Assembly (NCBI GenBank): GCA_964020085.1
Contig: OZ026599.1
Coordinates: 30,769,974-30,833,973, forward strand
Length of the DNA: 64,000 nt
From: Micromussa lordhowensis
Lineage: Eukaryota; Cnidaria; Anthozoa; Scleractinia; Lobophylliidae
Direction: 5' to 3'
The position numbers were made by a program, and so were the translations under genes. Below the pieces are notes generated by a model. It saw only the letters and a program-made list of their open reading frames with translations. It did no database searches and was not told the origin of the DNA. Below, piece by piece: positions 1 to 10,530 of this stretch. Every line of letters begins with the position of its first letter. Position 1 is the stretch's first letter.

Positions 1-330
1 AAACTAAAATATGAAATTCAACAAAAAAGTGCAGCCCGTATTCTCTTGTTGAGCGGTTTTTTACATTTTTTACAATCAACAGTATCAGTCGAATCCCGCT
101 CAGAGCCTGAAAATTTTTTTCAGGTCTCTGTTCAAGTAGTGTTACGGCCGCACTTGCATTAATTACCGTTAGTATCACATTGAATTTGGATGACGCTCAG
201 TAAAGTCTCCGCGGTGATATTTACCTCGTGAAAACCAAAAATGAAAACGAAAGACTTATATTTCAGTGAACCAATAGGCGGAAAAATATTATCGCTAGAA
301 ATTTGTTTCTGGAGGTGGTGCGAGGTATCT

Positions 331-476
331 TGCATTGTAAATCATTTTTAAACTTTATCCTGTAGCAGATTTAAACTCTTTTATATTTTATGTAGGGAGC
401 GTCCTCGATAGGGATAACCTCTGACGTTTCCGTTTATGTATATTTTACATGATAAATAAACTTCTACTTCTACTTC
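331..476 (+). mobile_element. 5'-truncated LINE 3' end with short tandem-repeat tail
   Basis: Compared with the sister units this 146-bp stretch is extra. It is flanked by a 5-bp direct repeat, TATCT, at 326-330 and 477-481; the sister units have this site once. It ends in GATAAATAAA followed by CTTCTA-type short repeats. A microsatellite tail instead of poly(A), together with severe 5' truncation, is typical of CR1/L2-group non-LTR retrotransposons. The family assignment is inferred; the insertion itself is seen by comparison. Confidence 0.75.
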
Positions 477-774
477 TATCTCCTAGGCTCAACTAAAGTT
501 GCCCGAGATGTCGGCCATTTTAGACCTCTTTAGAGGCCCAAATCATGATGTGGTGATGTCCATCCGTTGCCTCATGCGGGTAAGGAGAGTGTGATCGCTC
601 CATCGATACAAGGTTTTGTATGGACATATCTTTGCATTGATGAGATATAAAATTGATTTTTCGTTTAGCATTGGGTATGAATTCCAAGCGCAGGCTTCGA
701 GATTTGTTTTTTCCTTCTTTGGTATAATTTAGGAGATCTTAGAAATAAAAAAAACTATATGTTAACCTTGGAAT

Positions 775-888
775 CACTATATCGCGAGAACTGCATCGCG
801 TATCGTCTGATCAACGAAGTTAAGCCCTGTTCGGCGGGGCTCCTACTTAGCTGGGTGACCAAATGCGAATACCCCGTGTAGTAATGAT
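775..888 (+). pseudogene. 5S-rRNA-like sequence, diverged copy
   Basis: The oldest of five 5S-like cores. The 3' two thirds match the other copies (box A-like AAGTTAAGCC, then CTTAGCTGGGTGACC and GAATACCCCGTGTAG). The first ~25 bases do not match them, and box C carries a G-to-A change. A T-rich tract follows, as after RNA polymerase III genes. It is unlikely to make a functional 5S rRNA. Confidence 0.6.
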
Positions 889-1502
889 TTCTTCTTTTTC
901 CTTTTCTTTTTTCCCTTGCCCTTTCCAGATGGATAATGGATATCAAAGACTGTCAACAACACGATAAACTTCATATTGGTAACCATGTCATATAGATAGT
1001 TTTTGTTTCACCAGTATCTCTCTAGAGAAGTTAAAAACACCATTTGAAAGCTAGCTGAGTGTAGAGTCCGCACTCGATAACGATTTAGAGGCCAAAATAC
1101 GTTGAACAACAAAAAAGTCATGCCGCATTTCACTAGTTACCACGGTCGAATTGAAACACGGTTCATTTATCCGCCATTTGAAAGTTAGATAAATGTAGAT
1201 TTTGCAGTATGTCACGATCTAGAGGCTACAATACGTTAAACACCCAAAACATCATGCCGTATTTCACTGTAGTTGCCGCGCTCGAATTGAAATACGATTT
1301 ATTTATCATTGGAATTCACCATGCTAATCGACTTAAGTGATTATCTTTTATCGACTACAACTCTACAGTTCTCTAAGTTAAATACGCAAATTGAAAGCTA
1401 GATAAATATAGATTTCGCAGTACGTAACGACTAATAGGCGGTGAAAACATCACGCCATATCTTATTGTAGGTTCCGCGGTCGAATTGCAACACAATTCAT
1501 AG

Positions 1503-2742
1503 ATACCCCGCAGCCGGGAAGTGTTTTTAAAATACTACATACCCGGCAGTCTGAAATTATTCCAGAATATCCACGGAAAAACTCATCCAATTCTCCTTAA
1601 CACTGTAGATCTTTGCTCACAAATGTCACAGGATTTCATTTATAACATTGGCTTTCTAGTCGAGGAAATTTTCGAGATTTATAAGCATACTAAAATATCT
1701 CGATGTTTCAACGCTTTGAGAAAATTCGTATTCTGACTCCGTTATCAACTCTCATGGAATAATTTCTGTGCGAGTATTTGCTATGTGTCAAAAATGTGAA
1801 GGGATTCTAAATGATGTTTTGCATTTGTTGTGGAAGAATTCTTTTAGCTTCGGCATGCTATAAAAACCTCGATTCACGGGCTCGGTTGTTCAGAAATTCA
1901 TGAATAATCATTAATACCTTCAATATCCACAAAAATGATTATTGAAACCTCCCAAGAGTATTTCAGCATTTCGATGTTTGGTCGGAAACACGTTTGCCGT
2001 TTAGCTTACAGTGTAAATAACTTAGAGAACTTCGTCGCTTCCCACGCGAAGTTCCTTTTGGCGCGAAAACAAACACCATGTGCGACGTTTGTCACGCAAC
2101 TGAAAGTGCTACACTCTGGGTCCATAATCGTCACCGAACGCTCAAGCGTTTTGTAGCTATTTGTACTACTTTGCTGAGGTAATTGCTGAGGCCTGAACTT
2201 CGAAAGTCACTTGGTATTTCTACACCGACATCTCAGCAGGTTCAAATGGATATTTTGGTGGAAAAGCGGGAAGAATTTCTCGGGTAAGTAGATGTTGTTT
2301 TCGAAAAAATCATGTCCGTGATTCACACAAAGTTCGTACAATTTGTGCAAAAACCAAAACATTGTAAAAAAAATTGAAATGCTCAAATACTCTCGGGAGG
2401 TTTCAATGATCATTTTAGTGAACATTGAATGTAATGATTATTCATCATTCATGACACAAGGTTCCAACTTCAATTTTTGTGGAAATTATTCTACGAGAGT
2501 TGACAACGGAGTAAGAGTCGAAGTGTGGGAACATCGAGATTTTCTAGAATGCTCAAGCTCGAAAATTTCCTAAACCACCAAGCCAAAATTTTAATTGAAA
2601 TCGCTTGACATTTGTAAACCAATATCTACAGTTTTAAGATCGATTGGATGAGTTTTTCTGCGGAAATCCTAGAATAATTTCTGACTGCCGGGTGTGTAAC
2701 ATTTTAAAAACACAGACACAGTGTTTATTGTAGCGGGCACCA
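1503..2742. mobile_element. Foldback / MITE-like element, long imperfect inverted repeat
   Basis: The sequence from about 1519 reads as the diverged reverse complement of the sequence ending at about 2714. The match continues, with gaps, to a centre near 2190. Matched landmarks include GTGTTTTTAAAAT at the left edge against ATTTTAAAAACAC at the right edge, and the AAACTCATCCAAT / ATTGGATGAGTTT pair. The outermost tips are less certain. It interrupts the first 5S-like unit. No transposase is encoded; the small ORFs inside are products of the palindrome. No target duplication could be fixed. Confidence 0.7.
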
Positions 2743-3457
2743 AAATCCATGAAAAGTGCAGAGCCACATGACCAACGTATGTTAGTGCAGAAATAGAACT
2801 ATACCAAAGCTGAATAATGGATCATTCAACCATAGCTTGTATTCAAAAGGATCTCTTTCTTAATTTTCTCGCGAGACGGTCAGTTCATTGGAACTATGAG
2901 TGAAACATAAAAGGGTTTTATTTCCCGCAAGTGAAATTGAGTAACAAATTTTCGCTTCGGTCACTCATCTAGCCTATGTCACGCTCAGGTTAATTGCGTG
3001 TTAGCCTCACCCTGGTTTATTGTTTACGTCTAGCTCTCAATCACGGTTTCGCTTGTGTCTTTGAATTCGTTTGTTTCGCTTGTTTCACTGCCCGTTTCGC
3101 TGGTTTCGTTTCAGATGTTTTGGTGGTTTCGCTCGTTTCGCTTCGGTCGCTTGACGTAGCCCTTGCAATCATCCCGCTATGAATGGCTCTTTACGATTAA
3201 TATGTAACATGACATTCGCAACTATGTTCACATGTAAAGAATCATTTTGTTTCCTTAAAAGTATATATGTAATAAAACTGAATATAACCTTAGACTTGTT
3301 GTTTCTATATTATACTGTAGTTGTGTAATTGCATGAATGCCGTATATCGATAAAAGAGTAGGCTATATGCAGGTGAAACTAGAAATGTACGAAATTGATT
3401 ATCTTTTAAATCATCTTAAAATGCAATAAAACAGCTGTCAGTATTCCTTCCGGAATT
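2743..3457. other. Non-coding stretch with TTTCGCT-rich low complexity
   Basis: No convincing gene is seen. About 3046-3150 is a degenerate run of TTTCGCT/GTTTCG words, and this explains the small open frame there. The rest is A/T-rich and unassigned. It belongs to the sequence that replaced part of the 5S-like unit. Confidence 0.5.
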
Positions 3458-3812
3458 CTATAAATATCTACGTTCTTTGAATTTTTGAAGCCAATTTGCA
3501 GCCATCCCACAGCGGCGACCGCAATTTCGTGAGTTTTCCATATCGCTGCTGAAGCGCTTTTTATCGCTTCCGATATACCGTAAACTGATATCTCGTAAAC
3601 ACATTCTTGGCATATTCGAAGCCCATTTGCAGCCTTTCGGAAGCGCTGATCGTGATGTCAAATCGCTGTTTAAAGCTGCTACATGGCTGCCCGTGGCAGC
3701 TTTAAGCAGCTAAAATTTGTGACTGCTGCAGCCAGCCACTTCACAGCGGTTTTGTAGCGCTTCCTGAAGCTGTTCTGCAGGGCTGTAACAGCGCTGCCCA
3801 TTTCGTACGGGT
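3458..3812. repeat. Two diverged ~130-bp direct repeats, hairpin-rich
   Basis: The words GAAGCCAATTTGCAGCC (about 3487) and GAAGCCCATTTGCAGCC (about 3618) begin two similar segments about 130 bp apart, each preceded by an ATATCT-containing lead. The right part (3670-3800) is rich in GCAGC/GCTGC words that can pair with one another. It ends where the 5S-like unit resumes at AGAAATAAAA. It is probably a non-autonomous element fragment; the family is not recognised. Confidence 0.45.
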
Positions 3813-3836
3813 AGAAATAAAAAAAAACTATGTTGA

Positions 3837-3959
3837 GCGTGAAATCCATATACCCCAACGACCGCATCGCGTATCGTCTGATCAACGAAGTTAAGCCCTG
3901 TTCGGCGGGGTTCTTACTTGGCTGGGTGACCGAATGTGAATACCCCGTGTAGTAATAAT
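3837..3959 (+). rRNA. 5S-rRNA-like sequence (copy 2)
   Basis: Collinear with eukaryotic 5S rRNA over most of its length: a CCATATACC lead, TCGTCTGATC, box A-like GAAGTTAAGCC, and box C-like TACTTGGCTGGGTGACCG followed by GAATACC. The internal promoter order is therefore kept, and a T-rich tract (TTTCTTTTTTCC) follows. The helix formed by CGGGGT and ACCCCG differs from the usual 5S sequence on both strands but still pairs. The terminal helix is not of normal 5S form. It is either a degenerate 5S gene or the head of a 5S-derived repeat; function is doubtful. Confidence 0.6.
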
Positions 3960-5374
3960 TTCTTTTTTCCTTTTCCTTTTTCCCTTTCCCTTTCCAGATC
4001 GATATCAAAGACTATAGATCTCTTAGTTCTGTGTGATGTCTTTCCTTCTATTCATCAGTTATTTTTATCATATAACTCTTGCCGTGTTTCTGGCCTGCCA
4101 AATTGCAGCATGATCAAGATAAGTTCAAAGTTCAACAACTCGATTAACTTCACATTGAGAACCATGTCATCTAGATAGTTTTTGTTTGGCCAGTATATCT
4201 CTAGAGATTTCAAAGTTAAATACGCCATTTGAAGGCTAGGTGGTGTAGAGTCCATATTCGATAACGATTTAAAGGCCAAAATACGTTAAACAACAAAAAA
4301 GGCATGCCGCATTTCACTAGTTACTACGGTCGAATTGAAACATGGTTCATTTATCACTTAAATTCACAGTGCTTACCGACTTGACCACAACTTCTACAGT
4401 GTTGTAAGTTAAATACGCAAATTGAAAGCTAGATAAATGTAGATTTCGCAGTACGTAACGACTTAAGGGCTAAGATGCGTCAAACGGTGAAAACATCACG
4501 ACATCTATCTTACTGTAGGTTCCGCGGTCGAATTACAACACAATTCATTTATTGTTGAAAATCACAATGCCAACCGACTATATTAAAAAGTTTTTCTCCA
4601 TTTCAACTCCACAGATTTCTCAGTTTAAGATGTCATTTGAAAGCTAAGTAAATGCGAATTCCGAAGTATACATCGACTTATAAAATAGGAAACTGGCGAG
4701 AATTATAACTCATAAGTTTTCGCTTATAATAAACGCTTCTATATAGTTTTAAAATAATCGTCCTTTCAACAGAAGGCGCTAGAGATCAAATCACATAACT
4801 GCTTCTTTCCTGATTTCAATGGTCTCTTGGAACGCTTAAAGTTTTCTTGATTTTCTTCGCTCGTTCAAAACTAAGATAGGAATTTCAACAAACACGTGCA
4901 GCCTATTATCTTGTCGAGCGGTTTGACAATTTTAACAATCAACAGTATAACATTGTATTTGGGTCACGCTCATTACCGATTCGGCGGGGATATTTGGTAC
5001 CTCGTGAAAACCGAAAATAAATACGAAAGACTGATATTTCAGTGAACCAATAGGCGGAAAAATATTATCCCTAGAAATACGTTTCTGGAGGTGGTGCGAA
5101 GTATCTCCTAGGCTCAACTAAAGTTGGCCGAGATGTCATTTCAAACCGCTTGAGAGGCCAAAATCATGATGTGGTGATATCCTTCCATTGCCTCATGCGG
5201 GTAGGGAGAGTATGATCGCTCCATTGATATAAGGTTTTGTATGTACACATGAGATATAAAACTGATTTTTGCTAAGGCACGGGGTATCAATTCCAGGCAC
5301 AGGCTTCGAGATTTGTTTTATCCCTCTTTGTTATCCTTTAGGAGATCCTAGAAATAAAAAAAAAACTATGTTGA

Positions 5375-5497
5375 GCGTGAAATCCATATACCCCAAGGAC
5401 CGCATAGCGTATCGTCTGATCAACGAAGTTAAGCCCTGTTCGGCGGGGTTCTTACTTGGCTGGGTGACCGAATGCGAATACCCCGTGTAGTAATAAT
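5375..5497 (+). rRNA. 5S-rRNA-like sequence (copy 3)
   Basis: Nearly identical to copy 2; GCATAGCG replaces GCATCGCG. Internal control region words and the downstream T-tract are kept. The same doubt about function applies, because the 5' end does not pair with the 3' end in the usual 5S way. Confidence 0.6.
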
Positions 5498-6918
5498 TTC
5501 TTTTTTCCTTTTCCTTTTTCCCTTTCCCTTTCCAGATCGATATCAAAGACTATAGATCTCTTAGTTCTGTGTGATGTCTTTCCTTCCATTCATCAGTTAT
5601 TTTTTCATATAACTCTTGCCGTGTTTCTGGCCTGCCAAATTGCAGCATGATCAAGATAAGTTCAAAGTTCAACAACTCGATTAACTTCACATTGAGAACC
5701 ATGTCATCTAGATAGTTTTTGTTTGGCCAGTATATCTCTAGAGATTTCAAAGTTAAATACGCCATTTGAAGGCTAGGTGGTGTAGAGTCCATATTCGATA
5801 ACGATTTAAAGGCCAAAATACGTTAAACAACAAAAAAGGCATGCCGCATTTCACTAGTTACTACGGTCGAATTGAAACATGGTTCATTTATCACTTAAAT
5901 TCACAGTGCTTACCGACTTGACCACAACTTCTACAGTGTTGTAAGTTAAATACGCAAATTGAAAGCTAGATAAATGTAGATTTCGCAGTACGTAACGACT
6001 TATAGGCTACGATACGTCAAACGGTGAAAACATCACGACATCTATCTTACTGTAGGTTCCGCGGTCGAATTACAACACAATTCATTTATCGTTGAAAATC
6101 ACAATGCTAACCGACTATATTAAAAAGTTTTTCTCCATTTCAACTCCACAGATTTCTCAGTTTAAGATGTCATTTGAAAGCTAAGTAAATGCGAATTCCG
6201 AAGTATACATCGACTTATAAAATAGGAAACTGGCGAGAATTATAACTCATAAGTTTTCGCTTGTAATAAACGCTTCTATATAGTTTTAAAATAATCGTCC
6301 TTTCAACAGAAGGCGCTAGAGATCAAATCACATAACTGCTTCTTTCCTGATTTCAATGGTCTCTTGGAACGCTTAAAGTTTTCTTGATTTTCTTCGCTCG
6401 TTCAAAACTAAGATAGGAATTTCAACAAACACGTGCAGCCTATTATCTTGTCGAGCGGTTTGACAATTTTAACAATCAACAGTATAACATTGTATTTGGG
6501 TCACGCTCATTACCGATTCGGCGGGGATATTTGGTACCTCGTGAAAACCGAAAATAAATACGAAAGACTTCTATTTCAGTGAACCAATAGGCGGAAAAAT
6601 ATTATCCCTAGAAATACGTTTCTGGAGGTGGTGCGAAGTATCTCCTAGGCTCAACTAAAGTTGGCCGAGATGTCGGCCATTTCAAACCGCTTGAGAGGCC
6701 AAAATCATGATGTGGTGATATCCTTCCATTGCCTCATGCGGGTAGGGAGAGTATGATCGCTCCATTGATATAAGGTTTTGTATGTACACATGAGATATAA
6801 AACTGATTTTTGCTAAGGCACGGGGTATCAATTCCAGGCACAGGCTTCGAGATTTGTTTTATCCCTCTTTGTTATCCTTTAGGAGATCCTAGAAATAAAA
6901 AAAAAAAAACTATGTTGA

Positions 6919-7042
6919 GCGTGAAATCCATATACCCCAAGGACCGCATCGCGTATCGTCTGATCAACGAAGTTAAGCCCTGTTCGGCGGGGTTCTTACT
7001 TGGCTGGGTGACTGAATGCGAATACCCCGTGTAGTAATAATT
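6919..7042 (+). rRNA. 5S-rRNA-like sequence (copy 4)
   Basis: Same structure as its neighbours with one box C change (GTGACTGAA for GTGACCGAA). It is preceded by a slightly longer A-run. It lies 1544 bp after copy 3. Confidence 0.6.
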
Positions 7043-8464
7043 TCTTTTTTCCTTTTCCTTTTTCCCTTTCCCTTTCCAGATCGATATCAAAGACTATAGA
7101 TCTCTTAGTTCTGTGTGATGTCTTTCCTTCCATTCATCAGTTATTTTTTCATATAACTCTTGCCGTGTTTCTGGCCTGCCAAATTGCAGCATGATCAAGA
7201 TAAGTTCAAAGTTCAACAACTCGATTAACTTCACATTGAGAACCATGTCATCTAGATAGTTTTTGTTTGGCCAGTATATCTCTAGAGATTTCAAAGTTAA
7301 ATACGCCATTTGAAGGCTAGGTGGTGTAGAGTCCATATTCGATAACGATTTAAAGGCCAAAATACGTTAAACAACAAAAAAGGCATGCCGCATTTCACTA
7401 GTTACTACGGTCGAATTGAAACATGGTTCATCAGTTTATCACTTAAATTCACAGTGCTTACCGACTTGACCACAACTTCTACAGTGTTGTAAGTTAAATA
7501 CGCAAATTGAAAGCTAGATAAATGTAGATTTCGCAGTACGTAACGACTTATAGGCTACGATGCGTCAAACGGTGAAAACATCACGACATCTATCTTACTG
7601 TAGGTTCCGCGGTCGAATTACAACACAATTCATTTATCGTTGAAAATCACAATGCTAACCGACTATATTAAAAAGTTTTTCTCCATTTCAACTCCACAGA
7701 TTTCTCAGTTTAAGATGTCATTTGAAAGCTAAGTAAATGCGAATTCCGAAGTATACATCGACTTATAAAATAGGAAACTGGCGAGAATTATAACTCATAA
7801 GTTTTCGCTTGTAATAAACGCTTCTATATAGTTTTAAAATAATCGTCCTTTCAACAGAAGGCGCTAGAGATCAAATCACATAACTGCTTCTTTCCTGATT
7901 TCAATGGTCTCTTGGAACGCTTAAAGTTTTCTTGATTTTCTTCGCTCGTTCAAAACTAAGATAGGAATTTCAACAAACACGTGCAGCCTATTATCTTGTC
8001 GAGCGGTTTGACAATTTTAACAATCAACAGTATAACATTGTATTTGGGTCACGCTCATTACCGATTCGGCGGGGATATTTGGTACCTCGTGAAAACCGAA
8101 AATAAATACGAAAGACTTATATTTCAGTGAACCAATAGGCGGAAAAATATCATCCCTAGAAATACGTTTCTGGAGGTGGTGCGAAGTATCTCCTAGGCTC
8201 AACTAAAGTTGGCCGAGATGTCGGCCATTTCAAACCGCTTGAGAGGCCAAAATCATGATGTGGTGATATCCTTCCATTGCCTCATGCGGGTAGGGAGAGT
8301 ATGATCGCTCCATTGATATAAGGTTTTGTATGTACACATGAGATATAAAACTGATTTTTGCTAAGGCACGGGGTATCAATTCCAGGCGCAGGCTTCGAGA
8401 TTTGTTTTATCCCTCTTTGTTATCCTTTAGGAGATCCTAGAAATAAAAAAAAAAACTATGTTGA

Positions 8465-8588
8465 GCGTGAAATCCATATACCCCAAGGACCGCATCGCGT
8501 ATCGTCTGATCAACGAAGTTAAGCCCTGTTCGGCGGGGTTCTTACTTGGCTGGGTGACCGAATGCGAATACCCCGTGTAGTAATAATT
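8465..8588 (+). rRNA. 5S-rRNA-like sequence (copy 5)
   Basis: Last copy of the array, 1546 bp after copy 4, with an intact box A-like/box C-like core and downstream T-tract. Sequence downstream of it (about 8750-9566) is more diverged from the other units than the core is. Confidence 0.6.
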
Positions 8589-8826
8589 TCTTTTTTCCTT
8601 TTCCTTTTTCCCTTTCTCTTTCCAGATCGATATCAAAGACTATAGATCTCTTAGTTCTGTGTGATGTCTTTCCTTCTATTCATCAGTTATTTTTTCATAT
8701 AACTCTTGCCGTGTTTCTGGCCTGCCAAATTGCAGCATGATCAAGATAAGTTCAAAGTTGAACAACACGATTAACTTCACATTGGTAACCATGTCACATA
8801 AATAGTTTTTGTTTGGCAAGTATCTC

Positions 8827-9530
8827 TCTAGAGATTTCCAAGTTAAATACGCCATTTGAAAGCTAGGTGGGCGTTGAGTCCGCATTCGATAACGATTTAG
8901 AGGCCAAAATACGTTAAACAACAAAACATCATGCCGCATTTCACTAGTTACCGCGGTCGAATTGAAACATGGTTCATTTATCGCTTAAATTCACAGTGCT
9001 AAGCGACTTAAATAAAAAGAATTTATTCTCCACTACAACTCAACAGACCTCTAAGTTAAATACGCCATTTAAAAGCTAGATAGATGTAGATTGTGCAGTA
9101 TGTTACGATTTAGAGGCTACAATACGTTAAACGCCCAAAACATCTTGCCGTATTTCACTGTAGTTTCCACGCTCAAATTGTAGAACGATTCATTTATCAT
9201 TGAAATTCACCATGGTAATCTACTTGAGTAGTTAATTTTTTCCACTACAACTCCACAGATTTCTAAGTTAAATTCGTCAAGATATATCAATGTAGAATTT
9301 GTAGTACATAACGATTAATAGGCTAAGATACTTCAAATGGCAAAAACATCACGCCATATTTTACTGTCGGTTCCGTCGTCGAATCACAACACAATTCAAT
9401 TATCGTTGAAATTCACAATGCTAGCCGATCATAGTAAAAACAGTTTTTTCCATTACTAGTCCACAAATTTCCAAGTTTAAGATATCATTTGAAAGCTAAG
9501 TAAATGCAAACTCCGCAGAATGCGGCGAGA
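8827..9530 (+). repeat. Internal ~210-bp subrepeats of the 1.54 kb unit
   Basis: The phrase AAGTTAAATACGCCATTTGA, or a diverged form of it, recurs near 8830, 9050, 9262 and 9468. Each is followed by an AGCTAGATAAATGTAGA-like word, a CACGCCAT/CATGCCG word and a CGGTCGAATT-like word. The same four-step pattern is visible in the other units, for example near 1029, 1169 and 1376. The unit is therefore itself built from older tandem repeats. Confidence 0.7.
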
Positions 9531-9566
9531 GTTATAAGCCATAAGTTTTCGCTTCTTATAAATGCG

Positions 9567-10385
9567 TCATTGTAAATCAATATGTACGTAAAGCAAAATC
9601 AAACCGCTCCTGTTTAGAATCTGTGTTCGTAGAAAATAAAGTAAAATAGGTAAGATTTTGCTTCCTTTCAAGTTGTTTACAAGTCATCTAAGTGTTGTTT
9701 GTTTTGTGTTTTATTCGATAACATGCATAACATTTTTCGCCGCTCTCAGACATAGCGCTAGCCAACGTCGCCAACGAGAATAGCACATTGCCGGAAAATA
9801 GTTTATCGCATTTAGAGTTGCCCATTTAATGAGGCCCAAAGCTAACAATAGTTAACTAAAAATACGAAAGCCGCGAGAATAATGCTGATAAATATCTAGC
9901 GCTTGCTGTGTCGATTAACAACAACGTATCTAAAGAAAGTGGAGACAAGATTTATTTGTTCAGGATTAACCAAAATCTCGGATTACAAAGTCAAACCGAA
10001 GTTACGCTTTGCAAATAAATTTCTTCAAAACCTTGACTTCGATGCGATTTATCTCTTCAGCGTAAATAGCAACCACATATCGGCACACAAAAAATCTGTT
10101 CCTTATCAATCCTGCTTCATCGTGTTAAAATTTCAGCGAAATCGAACAAAACCACAGATAGTTATAATTTTATTTGTGACCCAGCTTGATGTTATTCGCT
10201 CAAGTAGTAAATACCGAACAAAAGTTTCCATTTCCTTAACATTTCGCTCAAACAACTCCTGAAAGTGTAGACGTGTTTTGTTTTATAATTGTTTAAGCAT
10301 AGACAATTTAAAAGGTAATTAAATTGATTAGGAAAACAACAACTTTCGAGATGGGTGCAATAGATTAAACCACAAGTATAAGGAT
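9567..10385. other. No gene recognised
   Basis: This is A/T-rich sequence between the 5S-like array and the minisatellite. An open frame at 9903-10262 has no recognisable domain, begins with a non-ATG codon and has unremarkable composition, so it is not called. A TATA-like TTATAAAAAG at about 10386 lies just before the minisatellite block. Confidence 0.4.
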
Positions 10386-10422
10386 TTATAAAAAGAGCAC
10401 TATATCAAGTGAAACGTTGCAA

Positions 10423-10524
10423 TGGAGGTGGGTGGGGTGGCTGCAAAAGGAGCGAAAGGAATAAGCGCTCCAGTGGAGGTGGGTGGGGTGGCAGGAGAAG
10501 CAGCGAAAGGAATAAGCGCGTGAG
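10423..10524 (+). repeat. Two 51-bp direct repeats bordering the minisatellite
   Basis: TGGAGGTGGGTGGGGTGGC begins at 10423 and again at 10474. Both copies run on through AGCGAAAGGAATAAGCGC with a few differences. They abut the left edge of the 15-bp array, and the words GAGCGAA/CAGCGAA resemble part of the 15-bp unit. Confidence 0.85.
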
Positions 10525-10530
10525 GCACAG

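Larger units (their letters stand above)
1..9566 (+). repeat. Tandem array of ~1.54 kb units containing 5S-rRNA-like sequences
   Basis: Equivalent points of successive units lie at 3837, 5375, 6919 and 8465, giving periods of 1538, 1544 and 1546 bp. An older unit with its 5S-like core near 775-888 lies further left. The two units beginning near 5375 and 6919 are almost identical; the first and last are more diverged. Each unit runs: 5S-like core, pyrimidine-rich stretch, about four diverged ~210-bp subrepeats, then an A/T-rich part ending in an A-run just before the next 5S-like core. The array fades out near 9566. The first unit is interrupted by other elements (331-476 and about 1503-3812). 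Short ORFs in the array are antisense readings of the 5S-like core and are not called. Confidence 0.9.

Noticed and set aside
755..8939. Short minus-strand ORFs (MISIWKGKGKKEKEK..., MAFKSLSNMDSTPP...) in the 1.54 kb units
   Set aside because: The first is the antisense of the 5S-like core and its T-rich tail; the second reads subrepeat sequence. Both are shared only because the units are duplicated.
9903..10262. 119-codon ORF before the minisatellite
   Set aside because: Non-ATG start, no recognisable domain, A/T-rich chance-like composition and no matching splice signals.
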